Counted from the stretch's first letter, positions 47,479-56,944 are shown. The stretch: 64,000 bases of DNA from Streptomyces formicae (GCF_022647665.1 NZ_CP071872.1:1240001-1304000); one strand, 5' to 3'. The notes: generated by a model from the sequence alone, not told the origin. Translations and numbers: made by a program.

Positions 47479-48432
47479 ATGGATCCGACCTCCACCACGC
47501 TGCGCCCCGCCACCCCCGCCGACGCGCCCGCCGTCCACCGGCTGCTCAACGACATCGACACGATCGAGATCGGGCACCCCGAGACCGACCTCCACATGGT
47601 CGAGAACGACATCGCCGGGAACGACACCTGGCTCGCCGAGGAGGACGGGACGCCCGTCGCCTTCGGCATGGTCTGGGAGGAGACCGGGGAGCCCGTGGAC
47701 GACCTGGCACCCGGAACGGCGCGGATCGACGGCGATCTGTACGCGCTGCCCGGGCGGACCGCCGAGACCGCGGCGCTGCTCGCAGCCGTGGAGGGCAGGG
47801 CCGGTGAGCTGGCCGCGGCCGCGGGGGCCGAGCGCGCTCTCGTCCACCTGGGGCTGTCCACCGCCACGACGGTGGACACGGCGCAGCTGGAGTCGCGCGG
47901 CTGGCGGCCCGTACGCCGGTACCACGTGCTGACGCGCGAGGTCGACGCCGCGCTCGCGCCGCCCGAGCTCCCCGCCGGGGTCGGCTTCCGCGTGTGCCGG
48001 ACGGAGGACGACCGCAGGCTGGTCCACGCGCTCCTGGAGGAGGCGTTCGCCGAGCACTACGACCACCAGACGCGCACGTACGAGCAGTGGCTGGAGCGGA
48101 TAGAACTGCGGGGCCCGGTCGACTGGTCCCTGGTGTGGATCGCCCGGGTCGAGGGCATGGGCGACGCCGCCGCGCTGTTCGGCCGCGACGACCGCGGCGC
48201 GATGGGCTGGGTGGGCGCGCTCGGGGTGCTCCGCGAGGCCCGGGGCCGCGGGCTCGGCGAGCTCCTGCTGCGCCGGGCGTTCGCCGAGTTCGCGAGCCGC
48301 GGCCGCACGACCGTGGGACTCGCCGTCGACACCGGCAACACCACGGGCGCGCTGCGGCTGTACGAGCGCAGCGGCATGTCCCTGCACTACGCCGCCGACA
48401 CCTGGGAGCTGACGGTGGACCGGAAGGGCTAG
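47479..48432 (+). CDS. Tandem GNAT-fold N-acetyltransferase
   Basis: 317 aa from ATG 47479. Two GNAT halves: residues 1-150 are degenerate, and 165-310 carry the acetyl-CoA motif ALGVLREARGRGLGELLL and a late LYERSGM. The overall layout resembles MshD-like and other double-GNAT proteins of Streptomyces. It starts 62 bp after lstF on the same strand, yet no beta-lactone step needs it. It is more likely an ordinary chromosomal gene, though co-transcription with the lst operon cannot be excluded. Ends at a strong palindrome. Confidence 0.8.
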   Translation: MDPTSTTLRPATPADAPAVHRLLNDIDTIEIGHPETDLHMVENDIAGNDTWLAEEDGTPVAFGMVWEETGEPVDDLAPGTARIDGDLYALPGRTAETAALLAAVEGRAGELAAAAGAERALVHLGLSTATTVDTAQLESRGWRPVRRYHVLTREVDAALAPPELPAGVGFRVCRTEDDRRLVHALLEEAFAEHYDHQTRTYEQWLERIELRGPVDWSLVWIARVEGMGDAAALFGRDDRGAMGWVGALGVLREARGRGLGELLLRRAFAEFASRGRTTVGLAVDTGNTTGALRLYERSGMSLHYAADTWELTVDRKG

Positions 48433-48436
48433 GGCC

Positions 48437-48477
48437 TGTCGTTCGGATCAGGCGAACCCGGCGCGATCCGAACGACA
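48437..48477 (+). terminator. Terminator / dispersed palindrome after the GNAT gene
   Basis: TGTCGTTCGGATC (48437-48449) and GATCCGAACGACA (48465-48477) form a perfect 13-bp stem with a 15-nt loop, preceded by GGGCC and followed by CGGCCC. From memory, very similar sequences recur at many Streptomyces intergenic sites. Confidence 0.8.
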
Positions 48478-48545
48478 CGGCCCAGCGCCGTCCGGGCAAG
48501 TCCCGGCGTTGCGATCGTGCGATATGAGTACTTCTGGGGTGATAT

Positions 48546-48573
48546 TGGGGTCCATGTAATGCCCTGGACCCCA
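48546..48573 (+). promoter_or_regulatory. Leader hairpin touching the ribosome site of operon 2
   Basis: TGGGGTCCA and TGGACCCCA form a perfect 9-bp stem with a 10-nt loop. Its last base is the first base of the AGGAGG that serves ATG 48585. It may act as an operator or as a translational control hairpin. Confidence 0.55.
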
Positions 48574-48584
48574 GGAGGCACTCC

Positions 48585-50210
48585 ATGCGCCGAACCACGC
48601 ACACCAGGTGGGCCGCCTGCGCCGCCGCCGTCGTGCTCGCGGCGACGGGCTGCGGCGGCGGGGCCGACGGCGGCAGCGGGGCCGACGGCATCGTCAGCTC
48701 CTCCTGGGGTGACCCGCCCAATCCGCTGGAGCCCGCGAACACCAACGAGGTCCAGGGCGGCAAGGTCCTCGACATGATCTTCCGCGGTCTCAAGCGCTAC
48801 GACCCGAAGACCGGCGAGGCGCAGAACATGCTCGCCGAGAAGATCGAGACCGCCGACTCCACCACCTTCACCGTCACGCTCAAGGACGGCTGGACCTTCT
48901 CCAACGGCGAGAAGGTCACCGCCCAGTCCTTCGTCGACGCCTGGAACTACGGCGCCCACCTCAAGAACAACCAGCGCAACGCCTACTTCTTCGGCTACAT
49001 CGAGGGCTACGACCAGGTCCACCCCGAATCCGGCGAGCCCACCGCCGAGACCATGAGCGGACTGAAGGTCACCGGCCCGCTCACCTTCACGGTCAAGCTC
49101 AGCCAGAAGTTCTCCACCTGGCCCGAGACCCTGGGCTACCCCGCCTTCGCGCCGCTGCCCAAGGCGTTCTTCACCGACCACTCCGGCTGGCTCGCCAAGC
49201 CCGTCGGCAACGGCCCGTACGCGGTCGACTCGTACACCCGGGGCTCCCAGATGTCGCTGCGCCGCTGGGACCGGTACCCCGGCGACGACAAGGCGAAGAA
49301 CGGCGGCATCGACCTCAAGGTCTACACGGACAACAACACCGCCTACACCGATCTGATGGCCGGCAACCTCGACCTCGTCGACGACGTCCCGGCCGCCCAG
49401 CTCAAGAACGTCAAGGCCGACCTCGGCGACCGCTACATCAACACCCCCGCCGGGATCATCCAGACCATCGCCTTCCCCTACTACGACGCGGCATGGAACA
49501 AGCCGGGCCAGGAGAAGGTCCGCAGGGGCCTGTCCATGGCGATCAACCGACAGCAGATCACCGACACGATCTTCCAGAAGACCCGCACCCCCGCCAGGGA
49601 CTGGACCTCACCGGTGCTCGGAGCGGACGGCGGCTACGACCCCGAGCTGTGCGGTGACGCCTGCACCTACAACCCGGCTGAGGCGAAGAAGCTGATCGCG
49701 GAGGGCGGCGGGCTCCCGGGCGGCCAGCTGAAGATCACGTACAACGCCGACGCCGGCTCGCACAAGGAGTGGATCGACGCCGTCTGCAACTCCATCAACA
49801 ACGCGCTCGGCAACGACCGCGCCTGCGTCGGCGGCCCGGTCGGCACCTTCGCCGACTTCCGCAACCAGATCACCCAGTCCAAGCTGACCGGCCCCTTCCG
49901 GGCCGGCTGGCAGATGGACTACCCGCTCATCCAGAACTTCCTCCAGCCGCTCTACTACACCAACGCCTCGTCCAACGACGGCAAGTGGAGCAACCCGGAG
50001 TTCGACCGGCTCGTCGACGAGGCCAACGCCGAGTCCGACACGGCGAAGGCCGTCGACACGTTCCAGCGGGCCGAGGAGGTCGTACGGGACCAGATGGCCG
50101 CGATCCCGCTCTGGTACCAGAACGGCAGCGCCGGCTACTCCGAGCGGATCGGCAACGTGACGCTGAACCAGTTCAGCGTCCCCGTCTACGAGGAGATCTC
50201 AGTCCGCTGA
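48585..50210 (+). CDS. Oligopeptide ABC substrate-binding lipoprotein (operon 2)
   Basis: 541 aa. Lipobox ATGC (Cys23) followed by GGGADGG. SBP_bac_5 domain closely parallel to the operon 1 protein: ILKDGWTFS-type strand, GNGPYAVDSY, the cysteine-containing DAVCNSI segment and AAIPLWYQNG at the end. Paired cysteines (CGDAC and CNS...CVGG) may form disulfides. Feeds the permease below. Confidence 0.9.
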   Translation: MRRTTHTRWAACAAAVVLAATGCGGGADGGSGADGIVSSSWGDPPNPLEPANTNEVQGGKVLDMIFRGLKRYDPKTGEAQNMLAEKIETADSTTFTVTLKDGWTFSNGEKVTAQSFVDAWNYGAHLKNNQRNAYFFGYIEGYDQVHPESGEPTAETMSGLKVTGPLTFTVKLSQKFSTWPETLGYPAFAPLPKAFFTDHSGWLAKPVGNGPYAVDSYTRGSQMSLRRWDRYPGDDKAKNGGIDLKVYTDNNTAYTDLMAGNLDLVDDVPAAQLKNVKADLGDRYINTPAGIIQTIAFPYYDAAWNKPGQEKVRRGLSMAINRQQITDTIFQKTRTPARDWTSPVLGADGGYDPELCGDACTYNPAEAKKLIAEGGGLPGGQLKITYNADAGSHKEWIDAVCNSINNALGNDRACVGGPVGTFADFRNQITQSKLTGPFRAGWQMDYPLIQNFLQPLYYTNASSNDGKWSNPEFDRLVDEANAESDTAKAVDTFQRAEEVVRDQMAAIPLWYQNGSAGYSERIGNVTLNQFSVPVYEEISVR

Positions 50211-50282
50211 CCCCGCTACCCCGCTGACCTCTCCGGCCCGCCAGCCCGCTGACGCACCTCGTCCAGGCCCCAGGAGTCCTTC

Positions 50283-51206
50283 ATGGGACGCTATGTGATC
50301 CGGCGTCTGCTGCAGATGATCCCCGTCTTCGTCGGCGCCACTCTGCTGATCTTCCTGATGGTGAACGTGATGGGCGACCCCATCGCGGGCCTGTGCGGCG
50401 ACCGGCAGTGCGATCCCGCGACCGCCGCCCGGCTCCGCCAGGAGTTCGGCCTCGACAAGCCGGTCTGGCAGCAATATCTGACCTACATGGGCAACGTTTT
50501 CACCGGCGACTTCGGCACTGCCTTCAACGGACAGCCCGTCACCGAGCTGATGGCCACGGCCTTCCCGGTCACCATCCGGCTCACCCTGGTCGCGATCGTC
50601 TTCGAGATCGTCATCGGCATCACCCTCGGCGTGCTCACGGGTCTGCGGCGCGGCCGCCCCGTCGACACCACGGTGCTGCTGTTGACCCTGGTCGTCATCT
50701 CCGTCCCCACCTTCGTCACCGGTCTGCTCCTCCAGCTGCTGCTCGGCGTCGAATGGGGCTGGATCCGGCCGTCCGTCTCGTCCGAGGCACCGCTCGGCGA
50801 ACTGATCGTCCCTGGCCTCGTCCTCGCGTCCGTGTCGCTCGCGTACGTCACCCGGCTGACGAGGACCTCCATCGCCGAGAACCGGCGTGCCGACTACGTC
50901 CGCACCGCCATCGCCAAGGGACTGCCCCGCCGCCGTGTGATCGGCCGCCATCTGCTGCGCAACTCGCTCATCCCCGTGGTCACCTTCATCGGGGCGGACA
51001 TCGGCGCCCTGATGGGCGGTGCCATCGTCACCGAGCGGATCTTCAACATCCACGGCGTCGGCTACCAGCTCTACCAGGGCATCCTGCGCCAGAACACCCA
51101 GACCGTCGTCGGGTTCGTGACCGTCCTCGTGCTGGTCTTCCTGCTGGTGAACCTGATCGTCGACCTGCTGTACGCCGTGCTCGACCCGAGGATCCGCTAT
51201 GCCTGA
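50283..51206 (+). CDS. Oligopeptide ABC permease, DppB/OppB type (operon 2)
   Basis: 307 aa beginning MGRYVIRRLLQMIPVFVGAT, six helices, EAA loop VRTAIAKGLPRRRVIGRHLL. Obvious paralogue of the 33800 gene. Overlaps the next gene by 8 bp. Confidence 0.92.
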   Translation: MGRYVIRRLLQMIPVFVGATLLIFLMVNVMGDPIAGLCGDRQCDPATAARLRQEFGLDKPVWQQYLTYMGNVFTGDFGTAFNGQPVTELMATAFPVTIRLTLVAIVFEIVIGITLGVLTGLRRGRPVDTTVLLLTLVVISVPTFVTGLLLQLLLGVEWGWIRPSVSSEAPLGELIVPGLVLASVSLAYVTRLTRTSIAENRRADYVRTAIAKGLPRRRVIGRHLLRNSLIPVVTFIGADIGALMGGAIVTERIFNIHGVGYQLYQGILRQNTQTVVGFVTVLVLVFLLVNLIVDLLYAVLDPRIRYA

Positions 51207-52179
51207 GCCGCAGTACGACGATGGGCAGGCCATCGCCCCCACCGGCGCCGGCGGCGGATCCGACCTCGCCATGAGCGAGGCCGAGACCCTGGAGAAGGTG
51301 CCTGGCGGCCCGCTCGGCACCGGGCCGGCGGAGAAGCCCCGCAGCCTCTGGTCCGACGCCTGGCACGATCTGCGCCGCAACCCCGTCTTCGTCGTCTCGG
51401 GACTGATCATCGTCTTCCTGGTGGTCATCTCGATCTGGCCCTCGCTGATCGCCTCCGGCAACCCGCTCGACTGCGACCTCGCCAAGGCCCAGGAGGGCTC
51501 CCAGCCCGGCCATCCCTTCGGCTTCGACGGCCAGGGCTGCGACGTCTACACCCGCACCGTGTACGGCGCCCGCAACTCCGTCGCCGTCGGGGTCTGCGCG
51601 ACCCTCGGCGTGGCGCTGCTGGGCTCCGTACTCGGCGGCCTCGCCGGATACTTCGGCAGGCTCCCGGACTCCCTGCTGTCCCGGCTCACCGACGTCTTCT
51701 TCGCCATCCCCGTCGTCCTCGGCGGCCTCGTCCTGCTCTCCGTCGTCACCAGCAACACCGTCTGGCCGGTGATCGGCTTCATGGTGCTGCTCGGCTGGCC
51801 GCAGCTCTCCCGCATCGCACGCGGCTCGGTGATCACCGCCAAGCAGAACGACTACGTCCAGGCCGCCCGGGCCCTCGGCGCCTCCCACCCCCGGCTGCTG
51901 CTGCGGCACATCGCGCCCAACGCCGTGGCGCCGGTCATCGTCGTCGCGACCATCGCCCTCGGCACGTACATCGCGCTGGAGGCGACCCTGTCGTTCCTCG
52001 GGGTCGGGCTGCGCCCGCCCAACGTCTCCTGGGGCATCGACATCTCGGCCGCGTCCCCGTACATCCGCAACGCACCGCACATGCTGCTCTGGCCCGCCGG
52101 AGCGCTCGCCGTCACCGTGCTCGCGTTCATCATGCTCGGCGACGCGGTGCGCGACGCCCTCGACCCGAAACTGCGCTGA
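51199..52179 (+). CDS. Oligopeptide ABC permease, DppC/OppC type (operon 2)
   Basis: 326 aa, N-terminal SLWSDAWHDLRRNPVFVVSG, six helices, EAA loop ARALGASHPRLLLRHIAPNA. Paralogue of the 34728 gene. The short periplasmic loop contains two cysteines (DCDLAK and GQGCDVY) absent from the operon 1 copy. Confidence 0.92.
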   Translation: MPEPQYDDGQAIAPTGAGGGSDLAMSEAETLEKVPGGPLGTGPAEKPRSLWSDAWHDLRRNPVFVVSGLIIVFLVVISIWPSLIASGNPLDCDLAKAQEGSQPGHPFGFDGQGCDVYTRTVYGARNSVAVGVCATLGVALLGSVLGGLAGYFGRLPDSLLSRLTDVFFAIPVVLGGLVLLSVVTSNTVWPVIGFMVLLGWPQLSRIARGSVITAKQNDYVQAARALGASHPRLLLRHIAPNAVAPVIVVATIALGTYIALEATLSFLGVGLRPPNVSWGIDISAASPYIRNAPHMLLWPAGALAVTVLAFIMLGDAVRDALDPKLR

Positions 52180-52192
52180 GGAGCCCGCTGCC

Positions 52193-53167
52193 ATGCTGCT
52201 CGACGTACGCGACCTGCACGTGGAGTTCCGTACCCGCGACGGGATCGCCAAGGCCGTCAACGGGGTCACGTACGCGGTCGACGCCGGCGAGACGCTCGCC
52301 GTCCTCGGCGAGTCCGGCTCCGGGAAGTCCGTCACGGCGCAGGCCGTCATGGGCATCCTCGACACCCCGCCCGGCCGGATCACCGGCGGAGAGGTCCTCT
52401 TCCAGGGCCGGGACCTGCTGCGGCTCGGTGAGCGGGAGCGGCGCAAGGTGCGCGGCGCCGGAATGGCGATGATCTTCCAGGACGCGCTCTCGGCGCTCAA
52501 CCCGGTGCTGACCGTGGGCGACCAGCTCGCCGAGATGTTCACCGTGCACCGCGGAATGTCGCGCAAGGGCGCGCGGGCGAAGGCCGTCGAGCTGATGGAC
52601 CGGGTCCGTATCCCGGCGGCCAAGGAGCGGCTCGGCCAGTACCCGCACCAGTTCAGCGGCGGTATGCGCCAGCGCATCATGATCGCCATGGCGCTGGCCC
52701 TGGAACCGGCCCTGATCATCGCCGACGAACCGACCACGGCGCTGGACGTCACCGTCCAGGCGCAGGTGATGGATCTGCTCGCCGAGCTCCAGCGCGAACT
52801 GGGCATGGGCCTCATCCTCATCACCCACGACCTCGGCGTCGTCGCGGACGTCGCCGACCGGATCGCCGTGATGTACGCGGGCCGGATCGTCGAGACCGCC
52901 CCCGTCCACGACCTCTACAAGGCGCCCGCCCACCCGTACACCCGTGGACTGCTCGACTCGATCCCGCGCCTGGACCGCAAGGGCCGGGAGCTGTACGCGA
53001 TCAAGGGCCTCCCGCCCAACCTCATGCACATCCCGTCCGGCTGCGCCTTCCACCCGCGCTGCCCGATGGCCCAGGACGTGTGCACGACCGACGAGCCCGA
53101 CCTCTTCGACGTGCGCCGGGACCGCGGCAGCGCCTGCTTCTTCTACCGGGAGTGCCTCCGTGGCTGA
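52193..53167 (+). CDS. Oligopeptide ABC ATPase, DppD/OppD type (operon 2)
   Basis: 324 aa, ATG with GAGGAG upstream. Walker A GESGSGKS (39-46), FSGGMRQR signature, Walker [10 protein letters not shown]-terminal HPY domain with [14 protein letters not shown]. Overlaps the last ATPase by 8 bp. Confidence 0.93.
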   Translation: MLLDVRDLHVEFRTRDGIAKAVNGVTYAVDAGETLAVLGESGSGKSVTAQAVMGILDTPPGRITGGEVLFQGRDLLRLGERERRKVRGAGMAMIFQDALSALNPVLTVGDQLAEMFTVHRGMSRKGARAKAVELMDRVRIPAAKERLGQYPHQFSGGMRQRIMIAMALALEPALIIADEPTTALDVTVQAQVMDLLAELQRELGMGLILITHDLGVVADVADRIAVMYAGRIVETAPVHDLYKAPAHPYTRGLLDSIPRLDRKGRELYAIKGLPPNLMHIPSGCAFHPRCPMAQDVCTTDEPDLFDVRRDRGSACFFYRECLRG

Positions 53168-54233
53168 GCCGATCATCGAGGCCCGCGGCCTGTACAAGCA
53201 CTATCCGCTCACCCGGGGGATCGTCATCCGCAAGCAGGTGGGTGCGGTCAAGGCGGTCGACGGTGTCGACCTCGACCTGTTTCCCGGTGAGACGCTGGGC
53301 ATCGTCGGCGAGTCCGGCTGCGGCAAGTCCACCCTCGCCCGGCTGCTGGTGAGTCTGGAGCGGCCGACGCGCGGGGAGATCCGCTACAAGGGCGAGGACA
53401 TCACCCGGCTTTCCGGCCGTGCGCTCAATGCCGTGCGGCGCAACATCCAGATGGTGTTCCAGGACCCGTACACCTCGCTGAACCCGCGGATGACGGTCGG
53501 CGACATCATCGGGGAGCCGTACGAGATCCATCCGGAGGTGGCGCCGAAGGGCTCGCGGCGGCAGAAGGTGCAGGAGCTGCTCGACGTCGTCGGCCTCAAC
53601 CCGGAGTACATCAACCGGTACCCGCACCAGTTCTCCGGCGGTCAGCGCCAGCGCATCGGCATCGCGCGCGGGCTCGCGCTGCGGCCGGAGGTCATCGTCG
53701 CGGACGAGCCGGTCTCCGCGCTCGACGTGTCCGTGCAGGCGCAGGTCGTCAACCTGATGGAGAAGCTCCAGGACGAGTTCGCCCTCTCGTACGTCTTCAT
53801 CGCGCACGACCTGTCGATCGTGCGCCACATCTCCGACCGGGTGGGCGTGATGTACCTGGGGCGCATCGTGGAGACCGGGAAGGACGCGGAGATCTACGAC
53901 CACCCGACGCACCCGTACACCCAGGCGCTGCTGTCGGCGGTCCCCGTGCCCGACCCGGACGCGCGTGAGCACCGGGAGCGGATCATCCTCACCGGGGACG
54001 TGCCCTCGCCGACGGACATCCCCTCCGGCTGCCGCTTCCGCACCCGCTGCTGGAAGGCGCGGGAGCGGTGCGCCCTGGAAGTGCCGGAGCTGGCGGTTCC
54101 GGCGGTTTTCCGGCTCACCGACGGGCCGGCGAAGCACGACTCGGCGTGCCACTTCGCCGAGGAGAAGCACGTGGTGCCGGGGGAGGGGGAGCTGGGCGGC
54201 CCCGGACAGGGGACCGCCCAGCCCGCGTCCTAG
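53160..54233 (+). CDS. Oligopeptide ABC ATPase, DppF/OppF type (operon 2)
   Basis: 357 aa; GTG 53160 is the start because the family consensus ([16 protein letters not shown]) begins there and it couples to the upstream stop. Walker A GESGCGKS (50-57), Walker B VIVADEPV, and [12 protein letters not shown] in the HPY region. Its last codons contain the operon terminator, and the gene converges on the acyltransferase with only 7 bp between. Confidence 0.92.
   Translation: MAEPIIEARGLYKHYPLTRGIVIRKQVGAVKAVDGVDLDLFPGETLGIVGESGCGKSTLARLLVSLERPTRGEIRYKGEDITRLSGRALNAVRRNIQMVFQDPYTSLNPRMTVGDIIGEPYEIHPEVAPKGSRRQKVQELLDVVGLNPEYINRYPHQFSGGQRQRIGIARGLALRPEVIVADEPVSALDVSVQAQVVNLMEKLQDEFALSYVFIAHDLSIVRHISDRVGVMYLGRIVETGKDAEIYDHPTHPYTQALLSAVPVPDPDAREHRERIILTGDVPSPTDIPSGCRFRTRCWKARERCALEVPELAVPAVFRLTDGPAKHDSACHFAEEKHVVPGEGELGGPGQGTAQPAS
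54192..54221. terminator. Terminator inside the end of operon 2
   Basis: CTGGGCGG-CCCC pairs with GGGG-A-CCGCCCAG (12 bp with one bulge, 5-nt loop) within the last codons of the ATPase gene. It probably serves both convergent transcripts. Confidence 0.6.
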
Positions 54234-54240
54234 AAGGCCG

Positions 54241-54855
54241 TCAGATCAGTTTGCGCGCCTCCGCCGTCTCGCGGTGGAAGATGGCCAGCCGGGCCTTCTT
54301 CTCCGGGAGGAAGACCTCCGGGAGGTCGATCTCGGGCAGCACGATCTCGGGCCCGAGCTCGAAGCCGGTACGGGCCAAACGCTCGACCGCCTTGGCGTTG
54401 CGGATGTCCGGCTCGGCGACGATTCTCCGCACCGACGGGTCCGACAGGACGTAGACGACGAGCACGGACAGCATCGCCGCCGTGTAACCGGGGCGCGGGG
54501 CGCCCTGCGGGGGCCCGATCATCAGGTGGACGCCGATGTCGCCCGGCTCCGTGTCGTAGCACTCGCTGACCCGGTCGGCCTCCGGGTCGTACGTCTGGAA
54601 GAGCATGACGGGCCGGCCCTCGCACTCGATCAGCCATGCGTGGTGGGTGGTGAGCCCGTCCATGTGCCGGTAGATCTCCAGGACTTCCTCGCGCGTCGCC
54701 TCGCCCATGCCCCAGAAGCGGGCGCGGTCCTGGGTGACCCAGGAGTGGATCGTGTCGACGTCGCGCTCCGGGTCCAGACGGCGGACCCGCACCGTCCCGA
54801 AACCGTCGAGGGCCTGCTCGTGCACGGCCCGGTCCTGCGAGGCGTCAGTGGTCAT
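54241..54855 (-). CDS. IucB/MbtK-like siderophore acyltransferase (GNAT)
   Basis: 204 aa; ATG 54855 lies inside the end of the upstream acylase gene. The GNAT fold of the lysine/hydroxylysine N-acyltransferase group is seen in IHSWVTQDRARFWGM, HAWLIECEGRPVMLFQTYDP, DIGVHLMIGPP and RIVAEPDIRNAKAVERLARTG. Such enzymes acylate N6-hydroxylysine or related amines in hydroxamate siderophores. It is translationally coupled to the penicillin-acylase gene and thereby under the iron box at 56926. Confidence 0.85.
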   Translation of the reverse strand: MTTDASQDRAVHEQALDGFGTVRVRRLDPERDVDTIHSWVTQDRARFWGMGEATREEVLEIYRHMDGLTTHHAWLIECEGRPVMLFQTYDPEADRVSECYDTEPGDIGVHLMIGPPQGAPRPGYTAAMLSVLVVYVLSDPSVRRIVAEPDIRNAKAVERLARTGFELGPEIVLPEIDLPEVFLPEKKARLAIFHRETAEARKLI

Positions 54856-56914
54856 GCTGTCTCTCCTTGGCGAGCTTGTCGAAGTCGGTGACGACGGGCA
54901 CCAGCGCGCCGCGCAGCCACAGCGGCAGCTGGTCGCGGTGGTGGGCATCGCCCGGGATGCCGCGGGCGCCCAGCGGGACCACCCAGAGGCTGTCCTCGCG
55001 CCGGGCGAGGTCCCAGACATAGCGGGCGGACGGGCCGCGCGCGCCATGGTCGGTGAGGCCGGGGACGCTGGACGTGGCCAGGACGCAGTCGTGGTCGCCG
55101 GCCATCCCGGGCCACTCATCGCCTGAGCCGTCGGCCGCGGGCAGCGCCTGCCAGGGCGCGAGCCGGTGCAGCTCGCCCCAGGTGGCTTCCGGCGGTGCGG
55201 CCGCGACCTCCTCCAGGGCCTGCCGTACGACGTCGGTCCGGTCGATGCCCGGCAGCAGCCGGGTCGTCAGCAGCCCTTCCAGCGCGTAGCCGGTCTTCAC
55301 GACGAGCGTGAGCCAGGGCCGGAAGACGGCGGGGTACGGCAGCGGCCCGGCGAGCGCGGCGAGCTCCGGGTGCGCGACGAGCCGCCGTACGACGGCGTGC
55401 CGCACCGCGGCGTAGGCGGCGGCGACGGTGCTGTCCGCGTCCATCCGGCGATCCCAGCGCAGCAGCCGCTCGCGCAGCCCGGCGGCGTCGGGGGCGAGCC
55501 CGTCGAGACCGGCGACCAGCCCCAGCAGCGGGCCGGCGGAGGCGAGATGGGTGTCCATGTGCACGGCCGCCATGTCCGGGGCGGTCCAGCCCTTCGACTC
55601 CCGCAGCAGCTCGGCGATGCGGTCCGCGCGGTGCGGGGGCGCGAACTCGACGCCGAGCGGCCCGGCGAGACGGCGCTCGTTGGCCATGACCGCGAAGTCC
55701 TCGACCCCGGCGCGGGGCATCGGCTCGTGCCAGCCCTGCCACGCGTGCGCGGGCTCCCACGCGGGCACGATCCGCAGCCGGTTGTCCTCGTGCCGCAGTG
55801 GTACGCGCCCCGCGGTGCGGTGCAGCAGCCCGCCGGCGGTGTCCGCGGCCTGGACGACGTTCACGGGCTCGACCCAGCGGTCGAACGCCCGGTCGACGTC
55901 GGCGACGGTCCGGGCGCGCAGCAGGGCCGGGAACGCGCCGAAGCCGAGATCGGCGGTGACGCGCGGGATGTAGCGCAGGCTGACGGCCTCCGCGATGCCG
56001 TCGCCCTCCGGCGCGGCGCCGATGATCACCGGGCCGCGCTCGGTCTCGACGATCTCGACGGTGACCGGCTCGCCGCCCGCGACCTCGACGGTCTCGGTGT
56101 GGTGCGCGGCCGGGCGCCAGCCGTCGGGGCCGAGCGCCTCGAGCCCTCCGGACGCCCGGCGCAGCCGCTCCCGGTACAGATCCTGGTAGTCGGCCATGGC
56201 GTTGGTGATAGCCCAGGCGACGCTGCCCGTGTGGGCGAAGTGGGGGACCCCGGGGACCCCGGGGAAGGCCAGGCCGACGACGTCGTACTCGGGGCAGACC
56301 AGATGGACCTGCTGGTAGACGCCGGGGTCCTCGATGAAGCGGTGGGGGTCGCCCGCGATGATCGGGGCGCCTGTGCCGGTGCGGTCCGCGGTGACCAGCC
56401 AGCCGTTGGAGCCCGCCGTGGCCGGGCCGTCGACCGCGAAGAGGTCGATCGCCTCGTCGCCGAGGCGCGTGGCGACCTCCTCGCGCCACAGTTTGGTCGG
56501 GAAGCCCGCGAAGAGGATGTGCGTGGTGAGCCAGACGGACAGTGGCGTCCAGGGGTCCCAGACCCCGGGCACGAGCCCGCATCTCGCGAACTCGGGCGCC
56601 CCCGCCGCACCTTCCGCGAGACCCGCGCGCACCCCGTCGACGTACGCCGCCACCCACGCGCGGGTCTCGGCGCCCAGCGCCTCGTAGCAGCGCCGTGCGG
56701 TGTCGTCGAGCCGCGCCTGCCGGGCGAAGCGGTCCCAGGCGACGGCCTCCTCACCCAGGAACGCGGCCGTCGTGCCCTGCGCCCGGTGCCGCTCGGTCTC
56801 CAGCTGCCAGGCCCGGTCGACCGCTGCGTTGCGCCCCTGGGCGAAGGCGAGTTCGTTCGCGCTGCCCGCGCGCAGATGGGGGATGCCCCAGCTGTCCCGG
56901 TAGACCTCGGTCAC
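54845..56914 (-). CDS. Penicillin acylase-family Ntn hydrolase, iron-regulated
   Basis: 689 aa from GTG 56914, fixed by AAAGGAGGA immediately upstream. Starts TEVYRDSWGIPHLRAGS, the usual beginning of the mature alpha subunit, with no signal peptide, so it appears cytosolic, unlike secreted penicillin acylases. The autocatalytic nucleophile is Ser169 in TAGSNGW; the C-terminal beta subunit carries the rest of the N-terminal-nucleophile fold. It hydrolyses amide bonds of acylated substrates. Pairing with a siderophore acyltransferase and an iron box suggests trimming or recycling of an acylated siderophore, recalling PvdQ in pyoverdine maturation. Confidence 0.85.
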   Translation of the reverse strand: MTEVYRDSWGIPHLRAGSANELAFAQGRNAAVDRAWQLETERHRAQGTTAAFLGEEAVAWDRFARQARLDDTARRCYEALGAETRAWVAAYVDGVRAGLAEGAAGAPEFARCGLVPGVWDPWTPLSVWLTTHILFAGFPTKLWREEVATRLGDEAIDLFAVDGPATAGSNGWLVTADRTGTGAPIIAGDPHRFIEDPGVYQQVHLVCPEYDVVGLAFPGVPGVPHFAHTGSVAWAITNAMADYQDLYRERLRRASGGLEALGPDGWRPAAHHTETVEVAGGEPVTVEIVETERGPVIIGAAPEGDGIAEAVSLRYIPRVTADLGFGAFPALLRARTVADVDRAFDRWVEPVNVVQAADTAGGLLHRTAGRVPLRHEDNRLRIVPAWEPAHAWQGWHEPMPRAGVEDFAVMANERRLAGPLGVEFAPPHRADRIAELLRESKGWTAPDMAAVHMDTHLASAGPLLGLVAGLDGLAPDAAGLRERLLRWDRRMDADSTVAAAYAAVRHAVVRRLVAHPELAALAGPLPYPAVFRPWLTLVVKTGYALEGLLTTRLLPGIDRTDVVRQALEEVAAAPPEATWGELHRLAPWQALPAADGSGDEWPGMAGDHDCVLATSSVPGLTDHGARGPSARYVWDLARREDSLWVVPLGARGIPGDAHHRDQLPLWLRGALVPVVTDFDKLAKERQHDH

Positions 56915-56925
56915 CCGGTCCTCCT

Positions 56926-56944
56926 TTAGGTTAGGCTGACCTAA
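56926..56944. promoter_or_regulatory. Iron box (DmdR/IdeR operator), divergent
   Basis: TTAGGTTAGGCTGACCTAA matches the 19-bp actinobacterial iron-box consensus (TTAGGTTAGGCTCACCTAA) except at one centre base. It lies between the leftward acylase (start 56914) and the rightward siderophore-interacting protein (start 56976), overlapping the acylase ribosome site. Iron-loaded DmdR1 should repress both directions. Confidence 0.9.

Noticed and set aside
47479..48432. Counting the GNAT gene as a seventh lst gene
   Set aside because: It is 62 bp beyond the coupled operon, belongs to a common housekeeping GNAT type, and no acetylation step is needed for an N-formyl beta-lactone.
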